From: Maledivibacter sp.
GTDB lineage: Bacteria; Bacillota; Clostridia; Peptostreptococcales; Caminicellaceae
DNA length: 64,000 bases
Assembly (NCBI GenBank): GCA_025210375.1
Contig: JAOASB010000037.1
Coordinates: 124,001-188,000 of the forward strand
Reading direction: 5' to 3'
In this document: in pieces, positions 9,031 to 17,937 of the stretch
Layout: every line of letters starts with the position of its first letter
Numbering within the stretch: the stretch's first letter is position 1
Notes under the pieces: generated by a model
The model's database searches: none
Told to the model about the DNA's origin: nothing
Seen by the model: only the letters and a program-made list of their open reading frames with translations
Position numbers and translations under genes: made by a program

Positions 9031-9243
9031 ATGCCTCAATGCATTTATGCAAAGGAATGCTCATATCTTAATAATACCATTAAACACCAAAAAGGTTTTA
9101 GGGATATTTTCAAGGCTAACTACTGTAGCTACTATTACACTAAATGTGCTATATGGCAAATATCACAAAGCAATGGTATGGAAAATGTTCCTAAAAATCT
9201 TTTGCCATTTCAATATACCATGGTGGATCACAACAGGGTTTAA
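9031..9243 (+). CDS. Small cysteine-rich conserved-type protein
   Basis: A 70-residue protein with cysteines in the spacing MPQCIYAKEC ... YCSYYYTKCAIW. It resembles a widespread class of small clostridial proteins ending in YC-x6-C-A-R/I-Y whose function is unknown; the four cysteines could bind a metal. I start at ATG 9031, which has AAAGGATG six bases upstream, rather than the in-frame ATG at 9022. It is the only plus-strand gene in the first 28 kb, and its stop codon lies inside the hairpin that ends it. The family assignment is by pattern memory only. Confidence 0.55.
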   Translation: MPQCIYAKECSYLNNTIKHQKGFRDIFKANYCSYYYTKCAIWQISQSNGMENVPKNLLPFQYTMVDHNRV

Positions 9244-9254
9244 AACACCCTGTT
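9232..9254. terminator. Bidirectional hairpin between convergent genes
   Basis: AACAGGGT (9232-9239) pairs perfectly with ACCCTGTT (9247-9254) across a 7-base loop, and T-rich sequence follows on the plus strand. It separates the plus-strand small Cys protein from the convergent peptidase. Confidence 0.6.
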
Positions 9255-9258
9255 AAGC

Positions 9259-9717
9259 TTATTTATTTTTTCTCAAATCCCAGAATGCATAAAAGCCATT
9301 TTTATATTTCCCCTTAGATCTACTATCTATGTGAAAAAATGTATCATAAAACCCTATACCACCGCCTAGTCCATCTAGTTCACATAATTCTATCCATTTA
9401 CTTTTAACATTATTTAAAAACTCATCCCTTCTTTGTTTTGAAAATCCGTAAAAATCATCTGGTAATGCTATATCACTGGCGATACCCTCTATATGCTTAC
9501 TTTTCTTACTGCCTCCGATCTTTTCATTGTATTTTTCAGTTCTATAGCCTGAAACAACCTTCATCGGTCTATTGTACCAATTTCTGAAACTTTGTAGTCT
9601 TTGTATATGATCTATTACTGCTGCATTCAAAAGCACTTCTCCCCTATCCTTACATTTGAATTCAGCAAGATTAAAGTTCTTAGTTATTTGCCCATCAAAA
9701 ACCTTTATATTCAGCAT
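9259..9717 (-). CDS. M15-family D-Ala-D-Ala carboxypeptidase-like protein (YcbK/Peptidase_M15_3)
   Basis: The protein carries the zinc-peptidase signature of the M15A/YcbK group: SGYRTEKYNEKIGG, then SKHIEGIASDI, with the His and Asp zinc ligands, and a third ligand in FFHIDSRS near the C-terminus. The family cleaves peptidoglycan cross-links and also occurs in phage endolysins. There is no signal peptide, so export would need a holin or another route, and a phage origin is possible. Translation most likely begins at ATG 9717, which has GGGGGTG nine bases upstream; a GTG at 9726 lies inside that ribosome site. Length is 152 residues. Confidence 0.8.
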   Translation of the reverse strand: MLNIKVFDGQITKNFNLAEFKCKDRGEVLLNAAVIDHIQRLQSFRNWYNRPMKVVSGYRTEKYNEKIGGSKKSKHIEGIASDIALPDDFYGFSKQRRDEFLNNVKSKWIELCELDGLGGGIGFYDTFFHIDSRSKGKYKNGFYAFWDLRKNK

Positions 9718-9764
9718 GTCTTTCACCCCCTAATATAATACTCTTGAATACCTTTTTAGGTGCT

Positions 9765-9977
9765 TTAAAAGAATAAAACAGCGTCCCCAGAATAACCTTT
9801 AAGGTCTTTCTTGAGACGCTGTGCATATCTTCCCTTTCTTTTTTGCATTTTTCTTTTTTTACTTTCGTGGGCACCACATCCAGATTTCACAATATCAAGA
9901 TGTCTTCCCTGCTTGCCAGAAGAACTGATTACCAATTCTTTACCACTAATAATAATTTTTTCTTTCATTTTCTTCAT
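9765..9977 (-). CDS. Small, highly basic hypothetical protein
   Basis: I do not recognise this 70-residue protein. It starts at ATG 9977 behind GGGGTG at good spacing, which supports real translation. The N-terminal half is mixed and contains a GKQGRHLDI stretch; the middle is dense in Lys and Arg (SKKRKMQKRKGRY). No cysteine motif, signal peptide or membrane segment is seen. Such basic proteins often bind nucleic acid, but that is only a guess from composition. It lies 47 bases upstream of the M15 peptidase on the same strand. Confidence 0.45.
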   Translation of the reverse strand: MKKMKEKIIISGKELVISSSGKQGRHLDIVKSGCGAHESKKRKMQKRKGRYAQRLKKDLKGYSGDAVLFF

Positions 9978-10076
9978 ACTTATCACCCCAACTTATTTCC
10001 TTTTAATATAATAATATCAAAAAATATTTACCACTTCAATTGTATAAAAACTAAAGGACAAGTCCATGAAATCATA

Positions 10077-10105
10077 AAAAACCCTGAAAATGTCAGGGTT
10101 TTTTA
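10077..10105. terminator. Rho-independent terminator downstream of csp
   Basis: AAAACCCTGA pairs with TCAGGGTTTT around a short loop, with a T run on the plus strand and a matching one on the minus strand. It lies about 40 bases after the minus-strand csp stop codon and can terminate that transcript. Confidence 0.8.
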
Positions 10106-10146
10106 TAGTAGTCTATATATTAAAATATGTACTTTATATATTCTAA

Positions 10147-10344
10147 TTATAGTTTTACTACATTAGTTGCTTGAGGTCCTTTTTCTCCTTCAACAACTTC
10201 AAACTCAACATCTTGATCCTCATCTAAAGATTTGAATCCAGTTCCTTCTATAGAAGAATAGTGTACAAATACATCTTTACCGTCTTCTCCTGTGATGAAT
10301 CCATAACCCTTTTCGCCGTTAAACCATTTTACTTTACCTTTCAT
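10147..10344 (-). CDS. Cold-shock protein, CspA family
   Basis: A 65-residue single-domain OB-fold RNA chaperone. RNP1 (KGYGFITGE) and RNP2 (VFVHYSSI) are both present, and the N-terminus MKGKVKWFN is typical. The correct start is ATG 10344, preceded by TTGGAGGA; the frame stays open further upstream but no homology is seen there. The leader is about 45 bases, shorter than in cold-induced E. coli cspA. Family members melt mRNA secondary structure during cold shock or growth transitions. Confidence 0.95.
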   Translation of the reverse strand: MKGKVKWFNGEKGYGFITGEDGKDVFVHYSSIEGTGFKSLDEDQDVEFEVVEGEKGPQATNVVKL

Positions 10345-10394
10345 TAAACAATCCTCCAAAAATTCAATTTGTAGTATAACATACTTACTATGCA

Positions 10395-10423
10395 AGATTA
10401 TCATTTATATACACAACTGTCAA
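10395..10423 (-). promoter_or_regulatory. Sigma-A-type promoter of csp
   Basis: On the minus strand, TTGACA (10418-10423) and TAATCT (10395-10400) are separated by 17 bases, about 50 bases upstream of the csp start. Confidence 0.6.
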
Positions 10424-10506
10424 GCCACACCACCATAAAAACATTGTCGAAATATAGGATATTAGCTGTTTTAACCATGGCCATCCAGCCAATATTCAGC
10501 TTCCAA

Positions 10507-10625
10507 TTATGCAATTTGCTCAATTAATTATAGAGACTCCAATCAAAACTTTAATTTATACATGCCCAAATATGCGATGGTTCTGGGCATTCTCGACTTG
10601 TATAAGTTAAAGCCTATACTAAAAT
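10507..10625 (-). repeat. MITE-like repeat end and 52-bp TTAA-flanked core, copy 2
   Basis: The family terminus appears in reverse at 10507-10522 (TTATGCAATTTGCTCA). The 52-bp core lies at 10555-10606, bracketed by TTAA on both sides (10551-10554 and 10607-10610), and is followed by the AGTATAGG...TTTTAG arm. The stop codon of the adjacent glycosidase-like gene falls in that arm. The core is the same length as at 8868-8919 and similar in its ends and in a central ATCGCATATTTG stretch. Confidence 0.6.
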
Positions 10626-11932
10626 CCCTGCATTGAATTTTTCATAGGTTTATTTAAATCCTTCATAAGTTGAATCAATTCCGGTTTTCTTAATAGGGAT
10701 CTATATCTAAACATACAATATCCACCTACATTATCGGTAGCACGATTAAGCTTTACTTGGTCACTAAGTTGATTGACCCCATACCAAGGGCTATCAGAAT
10801 TTGGATTACATGTTCTATAGGCAGCTTGTCCAACATATAGTTTTACATTGGTATCTTTAACAACATCAACCCACCAATTTAATATTTTTTCATAGTCGGC
10901 TATCTTATAGCCTATGTTCCAGTAAATCTGAGGCATTATATAATCTAAATATCCCGCTTTTACCCATCCTCTTGTATCAGCATACATAGCATAATAGGAT
11001 TCTTTCCCCTTTGTATCTGATCCTAAAGGGTTAGAGGTTTTATTAGCCCAAATAGCAAATGGACTTACTCCAAAGTCTAGTTTCTCATCCTTTGCCTTTA
11101 TTAAATAGTACATCTTTTCTATTAGTTTGTTTATATTGTCACGTCTCCAATCATGGATATTGTCATATTCACTTCCGTACTTAACATAGGTATTATAATC
11201 ATCAAAGGCCTTACCGGGATAAAAATAATCATCCAAGTGAATTCCATCCACATCGTAATTTTGTATAATTTCAGAAACTCCATTGAGAATCATTTTTTCA
11301 ACTTCAGGAATTCCAGGATTAAAATAATGCCTTACCTTATCGCCAGTTCCATGGGCTACAACCCATTCTGGATGAAGAATTGCTGGATGGTTATGGGCTA
11401 ACTCTTCTAAATCGCTTTTTTTCATGGTAATCCTATAGGGATTTATCCATGCGTGTATCTCAATATTTCTTTTATGTCCTTCATCAACAATAAACTTTAG
11501 TGGGTCAAAGCCTGCTTTAGGTGCAGTAGTTTGATTCCCAGTTAGATACTTTGACCATGGAAATATTTTTGATGGATAAAATGCATCCGCTGCTGGTCGT
11601 ACTTGAAAATATACTGTATTAAAACCCATTGTCTGGATATTGTCAAGCATGTCTATAATCTCTTTTTTCAGAATAGCACTATCTGTAGTTGCTCCCGATG
11701 AAGGATAATCCAATCCGTAAACCGTAGCCACCCAAACGGCCCTAAGCTCCTTTATTTCATTGTTATCATTAGTTTGAGCTATACCGTTGGATACATTTTT
11801 TTCATGGCCTTCATTTAAAATATTATTTTGAAGCTTTGTATTATCCACTTTAGTGAAAGCATATACGGAACCAGTAATCATAAATACGACTAAAGCCAAA
11901 ACAAAAAACCTTGCTGCGACATTTTTTAGCAT
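10619..11932 (-). CDS. Exported GHL10 (DUF187/YngK-type) glycosidase-like protein
   Basis: The protein has an N-terminal signal peptide (MLKNVAARFFVLALVVFMITG, cleaved near VYA) and then a TIM-barrel glycosyl-hydrolase-like domain of the GHL10/PF02638 type. Recognisable parts are ELRAVWVATVYGLDYPS near the start, GFNTVYFQVRPAADAFYPS, the DGIHLDDYFYPG motif bearing likely catalytic acids, and DYIMPQIYWNIG. Members are exported and thought to act on cell-wall or environmental polysaccharide. I use ATG 11932 after GGGGG; a TTG lies immediately before it. The last codons and the TAG stop come from a dispersed repeat, so the original C-terminus may differ slightly. Confidence 0.88.
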   Translation of the reverse strand: MLKNVAARFFVLALVVFMITGSVYAFTKVDNTKLQNNILNEGHEKNVSNGIAQTNDNNEIKELRAVWVATVYGLDYPSSGATTDSAILKKEIIDMLDNIQTMGFNTVYFQVRPAADAFYPSKIFPWSKYLTGNQTTAPKAGFDPLKFIVDEGHKRNIEIHAWINPYRITMKKSDLEELAHNHPAILHPEWVVAHGTGDKVRHYFNPGIPEVEKMILNGVSEIIQNYDVDGIHLDDYFYPGKAFDDYNTYVKYGSEYDNIHDWRRDNINKLIEKMYYLIKAKDEKLDFGVSPFAIWANKTSNPLGSDTKGKESYYAMYADTRGWVKAGYLDYIMPQIYWNIGYKIADYEKILNWWVDVVKDTNVKLYVGQAAYRTCNPNSDSPWYGVNQLSDQVKLNRATDNVGGYCMFRYRSLLRKPELIQLMKDLNKPMKNSMQGF

Positions 11933-12085
11933 CAATATTATCCCCCTTGTTTTTCAAAATATCAAGCTTTCCTATAATTACAATAGTTCAACATTTTTTT
12001 ACATTATCCTTCTTTTTTATGGCAATATTAACATTTAGGAATATCTACCATGAAGATTTTAGTCAAAACTTTAATTCCCATATTG

Positions 12086-12130
12086 AAAAATCAAGGATGA
12101 ACTTGATAATACAATTCATCCTTGATTTTT
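12086..12130. terminator. Strong bidirectional terminator, 16-bp perfect stem
   Basis: AAAAATCAAGGATGAA (12086-12101) pairs perfectly with TTCATCCTTGATTTTT (12115-12130) over a 13-base loop, with T runs on both strands. It is the natural terminator of the htpG-GNAT transcript but is separated from the GNAT stop by the repeat at 12145-12304. Confidence 0.85.
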
Positions 12131-12144
12131 TAACAATAATTATA

Positions 12145-12304
12145 AAGCAAATTGCATAATTACTTCCTACAAAAACCATCTAAATATATATAGTTTAAAA
12201 ATCTCCAAAGGTATACCACCAAATATGCTATATCTCAAATATTCAAATTAAGGATGATATTCGCATATGCAATTCTGCCAAGTCACAGTTATGTAATTTC
12301 CTCA
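12145..12304. repeat. MITE-like repeat copy 3, full length (about 160 bp)
   Basis: The left terminus reads AGCAAATTGCATAATTAC and the right terminus is its imperfect inverse, TTATGTAATTTCCTCA (12289-12304). The interior contains stretches found in the other copies (ACAAAAACCATC, GTATACCACCAAATATGC, AAGGATGATATTCGCATATGC, CAAGTCACAG). No coding capacity. The right terminus forms the final codons and stop of the GNAT gene. Confidence 0.7.
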
Positions 12305-12798
12305 TAAACATCCTTATATAACTTTTCTTTGATCAATTGAAATTCTTGGTGATTAAGGCCTTTGTTATAGGACATGAGTTGTAGATTAACAGGCTCCTTG
12401 CTTTTATCAAAGGGGGGCTGATAATAGTCGTATCTATTCAACTCAAAGCCTAACCTTTTGTAGAAACCCACTCTCCTCAAAGTAATATCATCGGATATCG
12501 GCTCTACTTCCAGAATCACTTGTCCATGGACTTTGTTTAAAAACTCTTTTAAATATTTACTCCCAAGGCCCATACCCCTCATTTTTGAACTAAAAGCAAA
12601 ATGCTCAATGAAAATAAAATCCGTCAAATCCCAATAGGCTAAAAATCCAATCAATTTATTATTACTTAAATATGGTATTACATTGTATTTATCGTTTTTC
12701 ATTATTTCCTTCTGCTGATTATAGGATCTTCTTTCATCGGGAGGGAAAGAAGCAGTATATATCTCCCATAGCATTTCTGAATAATTATCTATCAACAT
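12289..12798 (-). CDS. GNAT-family N-acetyltransferase
   Basis: A 169-residue GNAT-fold protein that should transfer an acyl group from acyl-CoA to an unknown amine. The acetyl-CoA loop is KMRGMGLGSKYLKEF (R/Q-x-x-G-x-G/A pattern), preceded by the strand FIFIEHFAFS and followed by VILEVEPI, then the typical RRVGFYKRLGFEL. ATG 12798 has AAAGGGG at good spacing and is preferred to upstream in-frame starts. It follows htpG at once and is probably co-transcribed. Its last residues (EEIT) and stop lie in the end of a MITE-like repeat, so the ancestral C-terminus was probably different. Confidence 0.85.
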   Translation of the reverse strand: MLIDNYSEMLWEIYTASFPPDERRSYNQQKEIMKNDKYNVIPYLSNNKLIGFLAYWDLTDFIFIEHFAFSSKMRGMGLGSKYLKEFLNKVHGQVILEVEPISDDITLRRVGFYKRLGFELNRYDYYQPPFDKSKEPVNLQLMSYNKGLNHQEFQLIKEKLYKDVYEEIT

Positions 12799-12828
12799 AT
12801 ATGCCCCTTTCATAGTCCATAGGGACAA

Positions 12829-14709
12829 TTAACCCATGATCTTACATATATTATTTGAAAACTCTACTGGATCATCTATTGGCAACCCTTCAATAAGCAA
12901 TGCTTGGTTGTATAATAAGCTAGTATATAACTTAAGCTTATCTTCATCCTTTTCATAGGCAGCCTTTAGGGTTTTAAAAACTTCATGATTAACATTTATT
13001 TCCAATACTTTGTCGGCTTGAATGTCTTGATTATTAGGCATGGAATTAAGTATTTTTTCCATTTCAATAGATAAATCGCCATCGTTTGCCAAGCACACAG
13101 GATGTTTTTTTAATCTCTTTGATACTCTTACATCCTTTACCTTTTGAGATAAGATATCTTTCATTTTATTAAATAATTTCATGTTTTCATTTTCTTTGTC
13201 ATCGGAATCATTTTCATTTTCTTCTGGCTCAATCCCAAGATCACCGCTTGATACGGATTTGAATTCCTTTTCCTTATATGTCATTAGCATCTTTATAGCA
13301 AATTCATCAATATCATCGGTAAAATATAATATTTCATATCCTTTATCGGATACTAGTTCTATTTGAGGCAGCTTCTCAATTCTTTCATTTGTTTCCCCAG
13401 AAGCATAATAAATATATTTTTGTTCCTCAGGCATTCTTGAAATATACTCATCCAAGGTTACCATTTTCTTTTCTTTAGAGGAATAGAACATCAATATATC
13501 TTGTAATAAGTCTTTATTACTTCCAAACTTATCATATACCCCATACTTTAATTGTCTACCAAAGGCTTCATAGAACTTCTCGTAATTTTCCCTCTCATTT
13601 TTCAACATACCTACTAATTCTTTTTTAATTTTACTATTAATATTTTTAGCTATTAACTTAAGCTGTCTATCATGCTGAAGCATTTCCCTAGATATATTAA
13701 GGGATAAATCCTCGGAATCCACCATACCCTTTACAAAGCTAAAATAGTCAGGAAGCAAGTCTTGGCATTTGTTCATTATTAATACACCATTTGAGTATAA
13801 CTCAAGACCTTTTTCGTATTCCTTAGAATAGTAATCAAAGGGAATGTTTTCTGGTATAAATAGTATGGAATTATATCTTATAGCTCCATCAACACTAATA
13901 TGTATATGTTTTAATGGCTTATCAAAACCATAGTGCTTTTCAGAGTAGAAGTTTTCATAGTCTTCATTAGTAAGCTCCCTTTTGTTCTTTCTCCAAATAG
14001 GAACCCTGCTATTTACTACCTTTTCTTCCGTAAAATCCTCATATTCGTTTTCAGTTCCCTCTTTAAGTCTACTTTCTGTAATATCCATTTTTATGGGATA
14101 TCTAATAAAATCAGAATATTTTTTTACTATAGATCTTAATCTATGTTCTGACAAGTAATCATCATATTTTTCGTCTTCTGTATTCTCTTTAATCTTTAAT
14201 ATAATATCTGTACCAATTGAATCCTTTGCATATTCTTCGATAGTATAGCCTTCTGCTCCCTTCGATTCCCACTTATAGCCTTGTTCGCTGTCTAGTGCCT
14301 TACTAATAACCGTAACTACTTCCGATACCATAAAAGCAGAATAGAATCCAACGCCAAACTGTCCAATGATATCATATCCATCCTTCATCTCATTTTCTTT
14401 CTTAAAGGCTAATGAACCACTTTGAGCAATTGTTCCAAGATTGTTTTCTAGCTCTTCCTTTGTCATACCTATACCCGTATCAGAAATCTTTAATGTTTTA
14501 TTTTCCCTATCAACGGATATTTTTATATAATAATTCTCCTTATCAAATGTAACAGAATCATCGGTTAACTCCTTGTAATATACCTTGTCAATTGCATCAC
14601 TAGCATTAGATATAAGTTCTCTTAAAAATATCTCCTTATGGGTATAAATAGAATTGATCATCATATCCAACAATCTTTTAGATTCTGCCTTAAATTCTTT
14701 TTGTACCAA
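12829..14709 (-). CDS. htpG: HSP90-family chaperone HtpG
   Basis: A full-length bacterial Hsp90 (626 residues). The GHKL ATP-binding domain shows [15 protein letters not shown] (catalytic Glu and Mg-binding Asn), [12 protein letters not shown] and the lid [13 protein letters not shown]. The middle domain has the catalytic Arg region ([10 protein letters not shown]) and the C-terminal dimer domain is present. A 25-residue acidic insert (about 488-510, Glu/Asp/Asn-rich) lies between the middle and C-terminal domains. It acts in late folding and stress protection. A perfect CIRCE lies upstream, which indicates HrcA control. Confidence 0.97.
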   Translation of the reverse strand: MVQKEFKAESKRLLDMMINSIYTHKEIFLRELISNASDAIDKVYYKELTDDSVTFDKENYYIKISVDRENKTLKISDTGIGMTKEELENNLGTIAQSGSLAFKKENEMKDGYDIIGQFGVGFYSAFMVSEVVTVISKALDSEQGYKWESKGAEGYTIEEYAKDSIGTDIILKIKENTEDEKYDDYLSEHRLRSIVKKYSDFIRYPIKMDITESRLKEGTENEYEDFTEEKVVNSRVPIWRKNKRELTNEDYENFYSEKHYGFDKPLKHIHISVDGAIRYNSILFIPENIPFDYYSKEYEKGLELYSNGVLIMNKCQDLLPDYFSFVKGMVDSEDLSLNISREMLQHDRQLKLIAKNINSKIKKELVGMLKNERENYEKFYEAFGRQLKYGVYDKFGSNKDLLQDILMFYSSKEKKMVTLDEYISRMPEEQKYIYYASGETNERIEKLPQIELVSDKGYEILYFTDDIDEFAIKMLMTYKEKEFKSVSSGDLGIEPEENENDSDDKENENMKLFNKMKDILSQKVKDVRVSKRLKKHPVCLANDGDLSIEMEKILNSMPNNQDIQADKVLEINVNHEVFKTLKAAYEKDEDKLKLYTSLLYNQALLIEGLPIDDPVEFSNNICKIMG

Positions 14710-14755
14710 TTAAATCTCTCCCTTCAGTATAAAGCTAAATTTAAAAAAGTTATGA

Positions 14756-14782
14756 TTAGCACTCTCATGTTTCGAGTGCTAA
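14756..14782. promoter_or_regulatory. CIRCE operator (HrcA binding site)
   Basis: TTAGCACTC-N9-GAGTGCTAA, an exact match to the CIRCE consensus, lies between the htpG promoter and its start codon. HrcA repression is relieved by heat when GroEL is titrated. B. subtilis htpG is not CIRCE-controlled, so this arrangement differs from that model. Confidence 0.95.
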
Positions 14783-14792
14783 CCATAACTCT

Positions 14793-14821
14793 TGTATATC
14801 ATATTTTCGTTTTTATGTCAA
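14793..14821 (-). promoter_or_regulatory. Sigma-A-type promoter of htpG
   Basis: Minus strand TTGACA (14816-14821) and TATACA (14793-14798) with a 17-base spacer, directly upstream of CIRCE. Confidence 0.8.
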
Positions 14822-14932
14822 TATTTCGGAGAGATTCTTTCTAATAGTTAAGATGAGATTTTAGGGTGATAGATCAACCCAAACTCTGCCATTTCAACAG
14901 TTACCCACTATTTTAATATAATATCAATCGAA

Positions 14933-16459
14933 CTATAAAATTCCAATTAATAAATAGATAACCAATGCAGCTCCAGCTGCAACAAATGCATAGGGAAGCT
15001 GGGTTTTTACGTGATCGATGTGATCCGAAGCAGCTCCAAAGGATGATAAAATAGTAGTATCCGATAGTGGAGAACAGTGATCTCCAAATACACCTCCACC
15101 AGCAACAGCTCCAACAGTGGCATATATCAATGTAGTAACAGCTCCACCTGAAAATGCAAAGGCAAGTGGAATGGCAATAGGTGTTACAATCGCATAAGTA
15201 CCCCAGGATGTTCCTGTGGAGAATGAAATAAATGCACAGATAAAAAATGTTAATACGGGAAGCATAGATGCAGTCATCCACGATTCTGTGATTTCAATAA
15301 TATATTGTGCAGCTCCAAGTTCTTTACTAACTGTATTTATAACATATGCCATTGCTAAAATTAGAATAGCCGGCATTACTCCTTTTATACCACGAACTGC
15401 TGTATCAAATATATCCTTGATAGTAAGCTTTTGAATTAATAATGCAATTCCCAAAAAGAATACTGCAAACATAAATGCCTCTAAAGTCTTTGCTGAACCA
15501 AGAATCATATAAGTACCAACTGCCATACATATAACGATTAATACCGGTAATATGAAGTTGATGAATAGCCTTGGTTTTTGCAATTCCTTTGCCGGCTCAA
15601 TTTCTGATAATTCTACCCCCATCAATGGTTGTGCCGTATCACTTAAAACCTTTCCTTCTTTCATAGCTCGTTCTTCAGCTTTTTTCATTGGCCCAAACTC
15701 TGGGATGATTCCAAGTGCAAATAACCCAACCATTAGGACAGCGAATATAGCATATAAATTGAAGCCCACTGACTTAAAATACACCTCGGCTGCCATTAAG
15801 TTATCTTTGATAGGTCCATGCCCAACTAATAGACTGGATATATACACTCCCCATGCACTAAATGGAATAAGGACAGCCATAGGAGCAGATGTAGAATCAC
15901 AAATATAGGCTAATTTTTCTCTAGATATTTTAGCTTTATCCGTAAGATTCTTCATTACTGGCCCTACAAAAAGTGGAGAAAAATAATCACTAAAGAATAT
16001 AAACATACCTAAAAACCAGCCTAAAATTTGAACACCTTTTCTTGATTTAATACGTTCACTGGCCACACGGCTAAATTCCTCGGTGGAGCCTGTTTTGAGG
16101 AAGAATGCAACTAAAATGCCAATAAATATTTCTACCATAACAACCCAAATAAAATCACCATTACCAAGGGCCTTCATGAACAATCCTGGAAGTCCCCATA
16201 AACCCTTACCTTGTATAAATAACCCGGCAATGGCCGCAATTAATAATGAAAATAAAGCCTCCCGTGTAACAAATGCTAATGTAACTGCAACTATAGCAGG
16301 TAGTACAGCCCATACCCCAAAGCTAACAGCTTCCGGATCTTCAATTCCACTGCCTTTGATAAAAGCAACAATTAAAATTAATGCTATAATTCCCAAAACA
16401 ATATAATTATTTCTTTTTTTCGACATTGACCCTTCAATAGTTGTTTTTCGTTCACTCAA
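14933..16459 (-). CDS. NhaC-family Na+/H+ antiporter or related organic-ion antiporter
   Basis: A 508-residue protein with about 12 hydrophobic helices. It has family features such as ISFSTGTSWGTYAIVTPIAI and GAVAGGGVFGDHCSPLSDTTI, the conserved GD-x-x-SPLSDTT motif of the NhaC/MleN group. Relatives exchange Na+ for H+, or malate/lactate and similar ions. It lies 130 bases downstream of alanine dehydrogenase with no terminator between, so both probably follow the sigma-54 promoter at 17751-17766; coupling to alanine metabolism or alanine/Na+ exchange is an inference. Translation starts at TTG 16459 behind AAGGAGG. Confidence 0.9.
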   Translation of the reverse strand: MSERKTTIEGSMSKKRNNYIVLGIIALILIVAFIKGSGIEDPEAVSFGVWAVLPAIVAVTLAFVTREALFSLLIAAIAGLFIQGKGLWGLPGLFMKALGNGDFIWVVMVEIFIGILVAFFLKTGSTEEFSRVASERIKSRKGVQILGWFLGMFIFFSDYFSPLFVGPVMKNLTDKAKISREKLAYICDSTSAPMAVLIPFSAWGVYISSLLVGHGPIKDNLMAAEVYFKSVGFNLYAIFAVLMVGLFALGIIPEFGPMKKAEERAMKEGKVLSDTAQPLMGVELSEIEPAKELQKPRLFINFILPVLIVICMAVGTYMILGSAKTLEAFMFAVFFLGIALLIQKLTIKDIFDTAVRGIKGVMPAILILAMAYVINTVSKELGAAQYIIEITESWMTASMLPVLTFFICAFISFSTGTSWGTYAIVTPIAIPLAFAFSGGAVTTLIYATVGAVAGGGVFGDHCSPLSDTTILSSFGAASDHIDHVKTQLPYAFVAAGAALVIYLLIGIL

Positions 16460-16591
16460 AACTATTTCCCTCCTTGTATTTTATAATTCTTTATATTTTT
16501 CTAATCTTCCCTCCCTTTAATCTATTTATTTTATTAATATAGAATAAGTTTATATTGACTTTAAATCTCCAGTCCCTATCCCTATACTGTT

Positions 16592-17710
16592 TTACAATAT
16601 TCCCAAGGCTTCTTCTGGAGAAATATATGGTATATCTTGCTTAATAGATGTTTCCTTTAGTGTCATGGCTCCATGGTAAAAGGTGAGTCCTCTCCTCAAT
16701 CCTTTGTTTTCCTTGAGTGCTATGTCACAGCCCTTATTTGCAATTTCTAGGGCATATGGTAATGTAACATTTGACAATGCTATAGTTGCGGTTTCCGAAA
16801 AAGCTGATGGGATATTATCCACAGCATAATGTATAATGCCATCCACACTATATATTGGATCATCATGGGATGTAGCTCTACATGTTTCAATTGCCCCCTC
16901 TTCGTCACAAGAAACATCAACAATGATACTTCCTTGTTTCATCAGTTTTAAATCCCCACGATAGATTAAATGATCCTTTCGTGTTTTATCCCATAATAGA
17001 CAGTTAATAATCACATCTGAGCTTTTAAGGCATTCCTCTAAGTTAATCCGATTTGAATATAAAAGCTCTACATTTGCCGGAAGTTTATATTTTGCTTCTT
17101 CTAGTTTATCCATAGATATATCTAACACTACAACTTTATTCCCAAAGCCAGAGGCCAATTCAGCTGCACCTATACCGGCTGCCCCACCACCGATTATAGT
17201 CACCTTTGGAGTTCGAACACCATGTACACCTGCCAGCAGCTTTCCAGTTCCACCATTGATACTTTGACAAAAGTTTAAGCCGGCTATGAAGCCTCCTTTC
17301 CCCGCTAGTTCGCTCATAGGCCTTAATAATGGGAAATCTCCCTTTTTATCTACAATATCCTCATATGCTATACCTATCACCTTATTATCTAATAGAACAC
17401 TAGTCATTTCACGATTGGCATTAGAATGGATATAGGTGAAAATAATCAATCCTTCACGCATATACCCGTATTCTGGAGGTAATATCTCCTTCACCTTGTA
17501 TATCATTTCTGAATTTCCATAAACAGTTTTTACATCGACTATATGAGCCCCTGCCCTTTGATAATCATCATCTGAAAATCCACTCCCAATTCCAGCAGAT
17601 TTTTCTAAGTAAACTTCATGACCTCTACGGACAAACTCCTTAACCCCTGCTGGTGTCAAGGCAACTCGATATTCATTGTTTTTTATTTCCTTTGGAACTC
17701 CTATTTTCAT
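16592..17710 (-). CDS. ald: Alanine dehydrogenase (NAD+)
   Basis: The enzyme catalyses reversible oxidative deamination of L-alanine to pyruvate and ammonia. The N-terminus MKIGVPKEIKNNEYRV with the substrate-binding Arg and Lys, a central Rossmann motif (VTIIGGGAAGIGAAELASG) and the VDGIIHYAVDNIPSAF segment are all typical of Ald. Length is 372 residues, as expected. GGGAGGT precedes the ATG. The upstream sigma-54 promoter and the regulator at 17938-19347 suggest induction by an amino acid. Product: pyruvate for fermentation and free ammonium. Confidence 0.96.
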   Translation of the reverse strand: MKIGVPKEIKNNEYRVALTPAGVKEFVRRGHEVYLEKSAGIGSGFSDDDYQRAGAHIVDVKTVYGNSEMIYKVKEILPPEYGYMREGLIIFTYIHSNANREMTSVLLDNKVIGIAYEDIVDKKGDFPLLRPMSELAGKGGFIAGLNFCQSINGGTGKLLAGVHGVRTPKVTIIGGGAAGIGAAELASGFGNKVVVLDISMDKLEEAKYKLPANVELLYSNRINLEECLKSSDVIINCLLWDKTRKDHLIYRGDLKLMKQGSIIVDVSCDEEGAIETCRATSHDDPIYSVDGIIHYAVDNIPSAFSETATIALSNVTLPYALEIANKGCDIALKENKGLRRGLTFYHGAMTLKETSIKQDIPYISPEEALGIL

Positions 17711-17750
17711 ATCACTACCTCCCTGTTTATTTATTTCAAAAACTTAATAA

Positions 17751-17766
17751 AGCAATATCCATACCA
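17751..17766 (-). promoter_or_regulatory. Sigma-54 (-24/-12) promoter of ald-antiporter unit
   Basis: Minus strand TGGTATGGATATTGCT: the invariant GG and GC are exactly 10 bases apart, as sigma-54 holoenzyme requires. It lies about 40 bases from the ald start, and an AAA+ sigma-54 activator is encoded immediately upstream. Confidence 0.85.
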
Positions 17767-17883
17767 AACTTTAAATTAATTTCAAACCCGTTGATATGAC
17801 TAGCATCTTAAAATAAATTTCACATGTTATGTAATTCACAAGGTAGCAAACGCTAAATTTTCGTCATATTTTTGAAATGATGT

Positions 17884-17908
17884 AAAAAACACGCCATGTT
17901 TTTGGCGT
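17884..17908 (-). terminator. Terminator of the sigma-54 activator gene
   Basis: On the minus strand ACGCCA (17903-17908) pairs with TGGCGT (17891-17896), followed by a T run, about 30 bases after the activator stop codon. Confidence 0.75.
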
Positions 17909-17937
17909 ATTTAATATTAAGAGACAATTTTTTGTCT

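Noticed and set aside
9695..9877. 60-codon minus-strand frame overlapping the M15 peptidase start
   Set aside because: It overlaps two better-supported genes and has no ribosome site.
14913..15281. A Cys/Trp/Tyr-rich reading frame antisense-shifted over the antiporter gene
   Set aside because: It overlaps conserved codons of the NhaC-type antiporter in another frame, has no ribosome site, and its odd composition comes from the hydrophobic gene beneath it.
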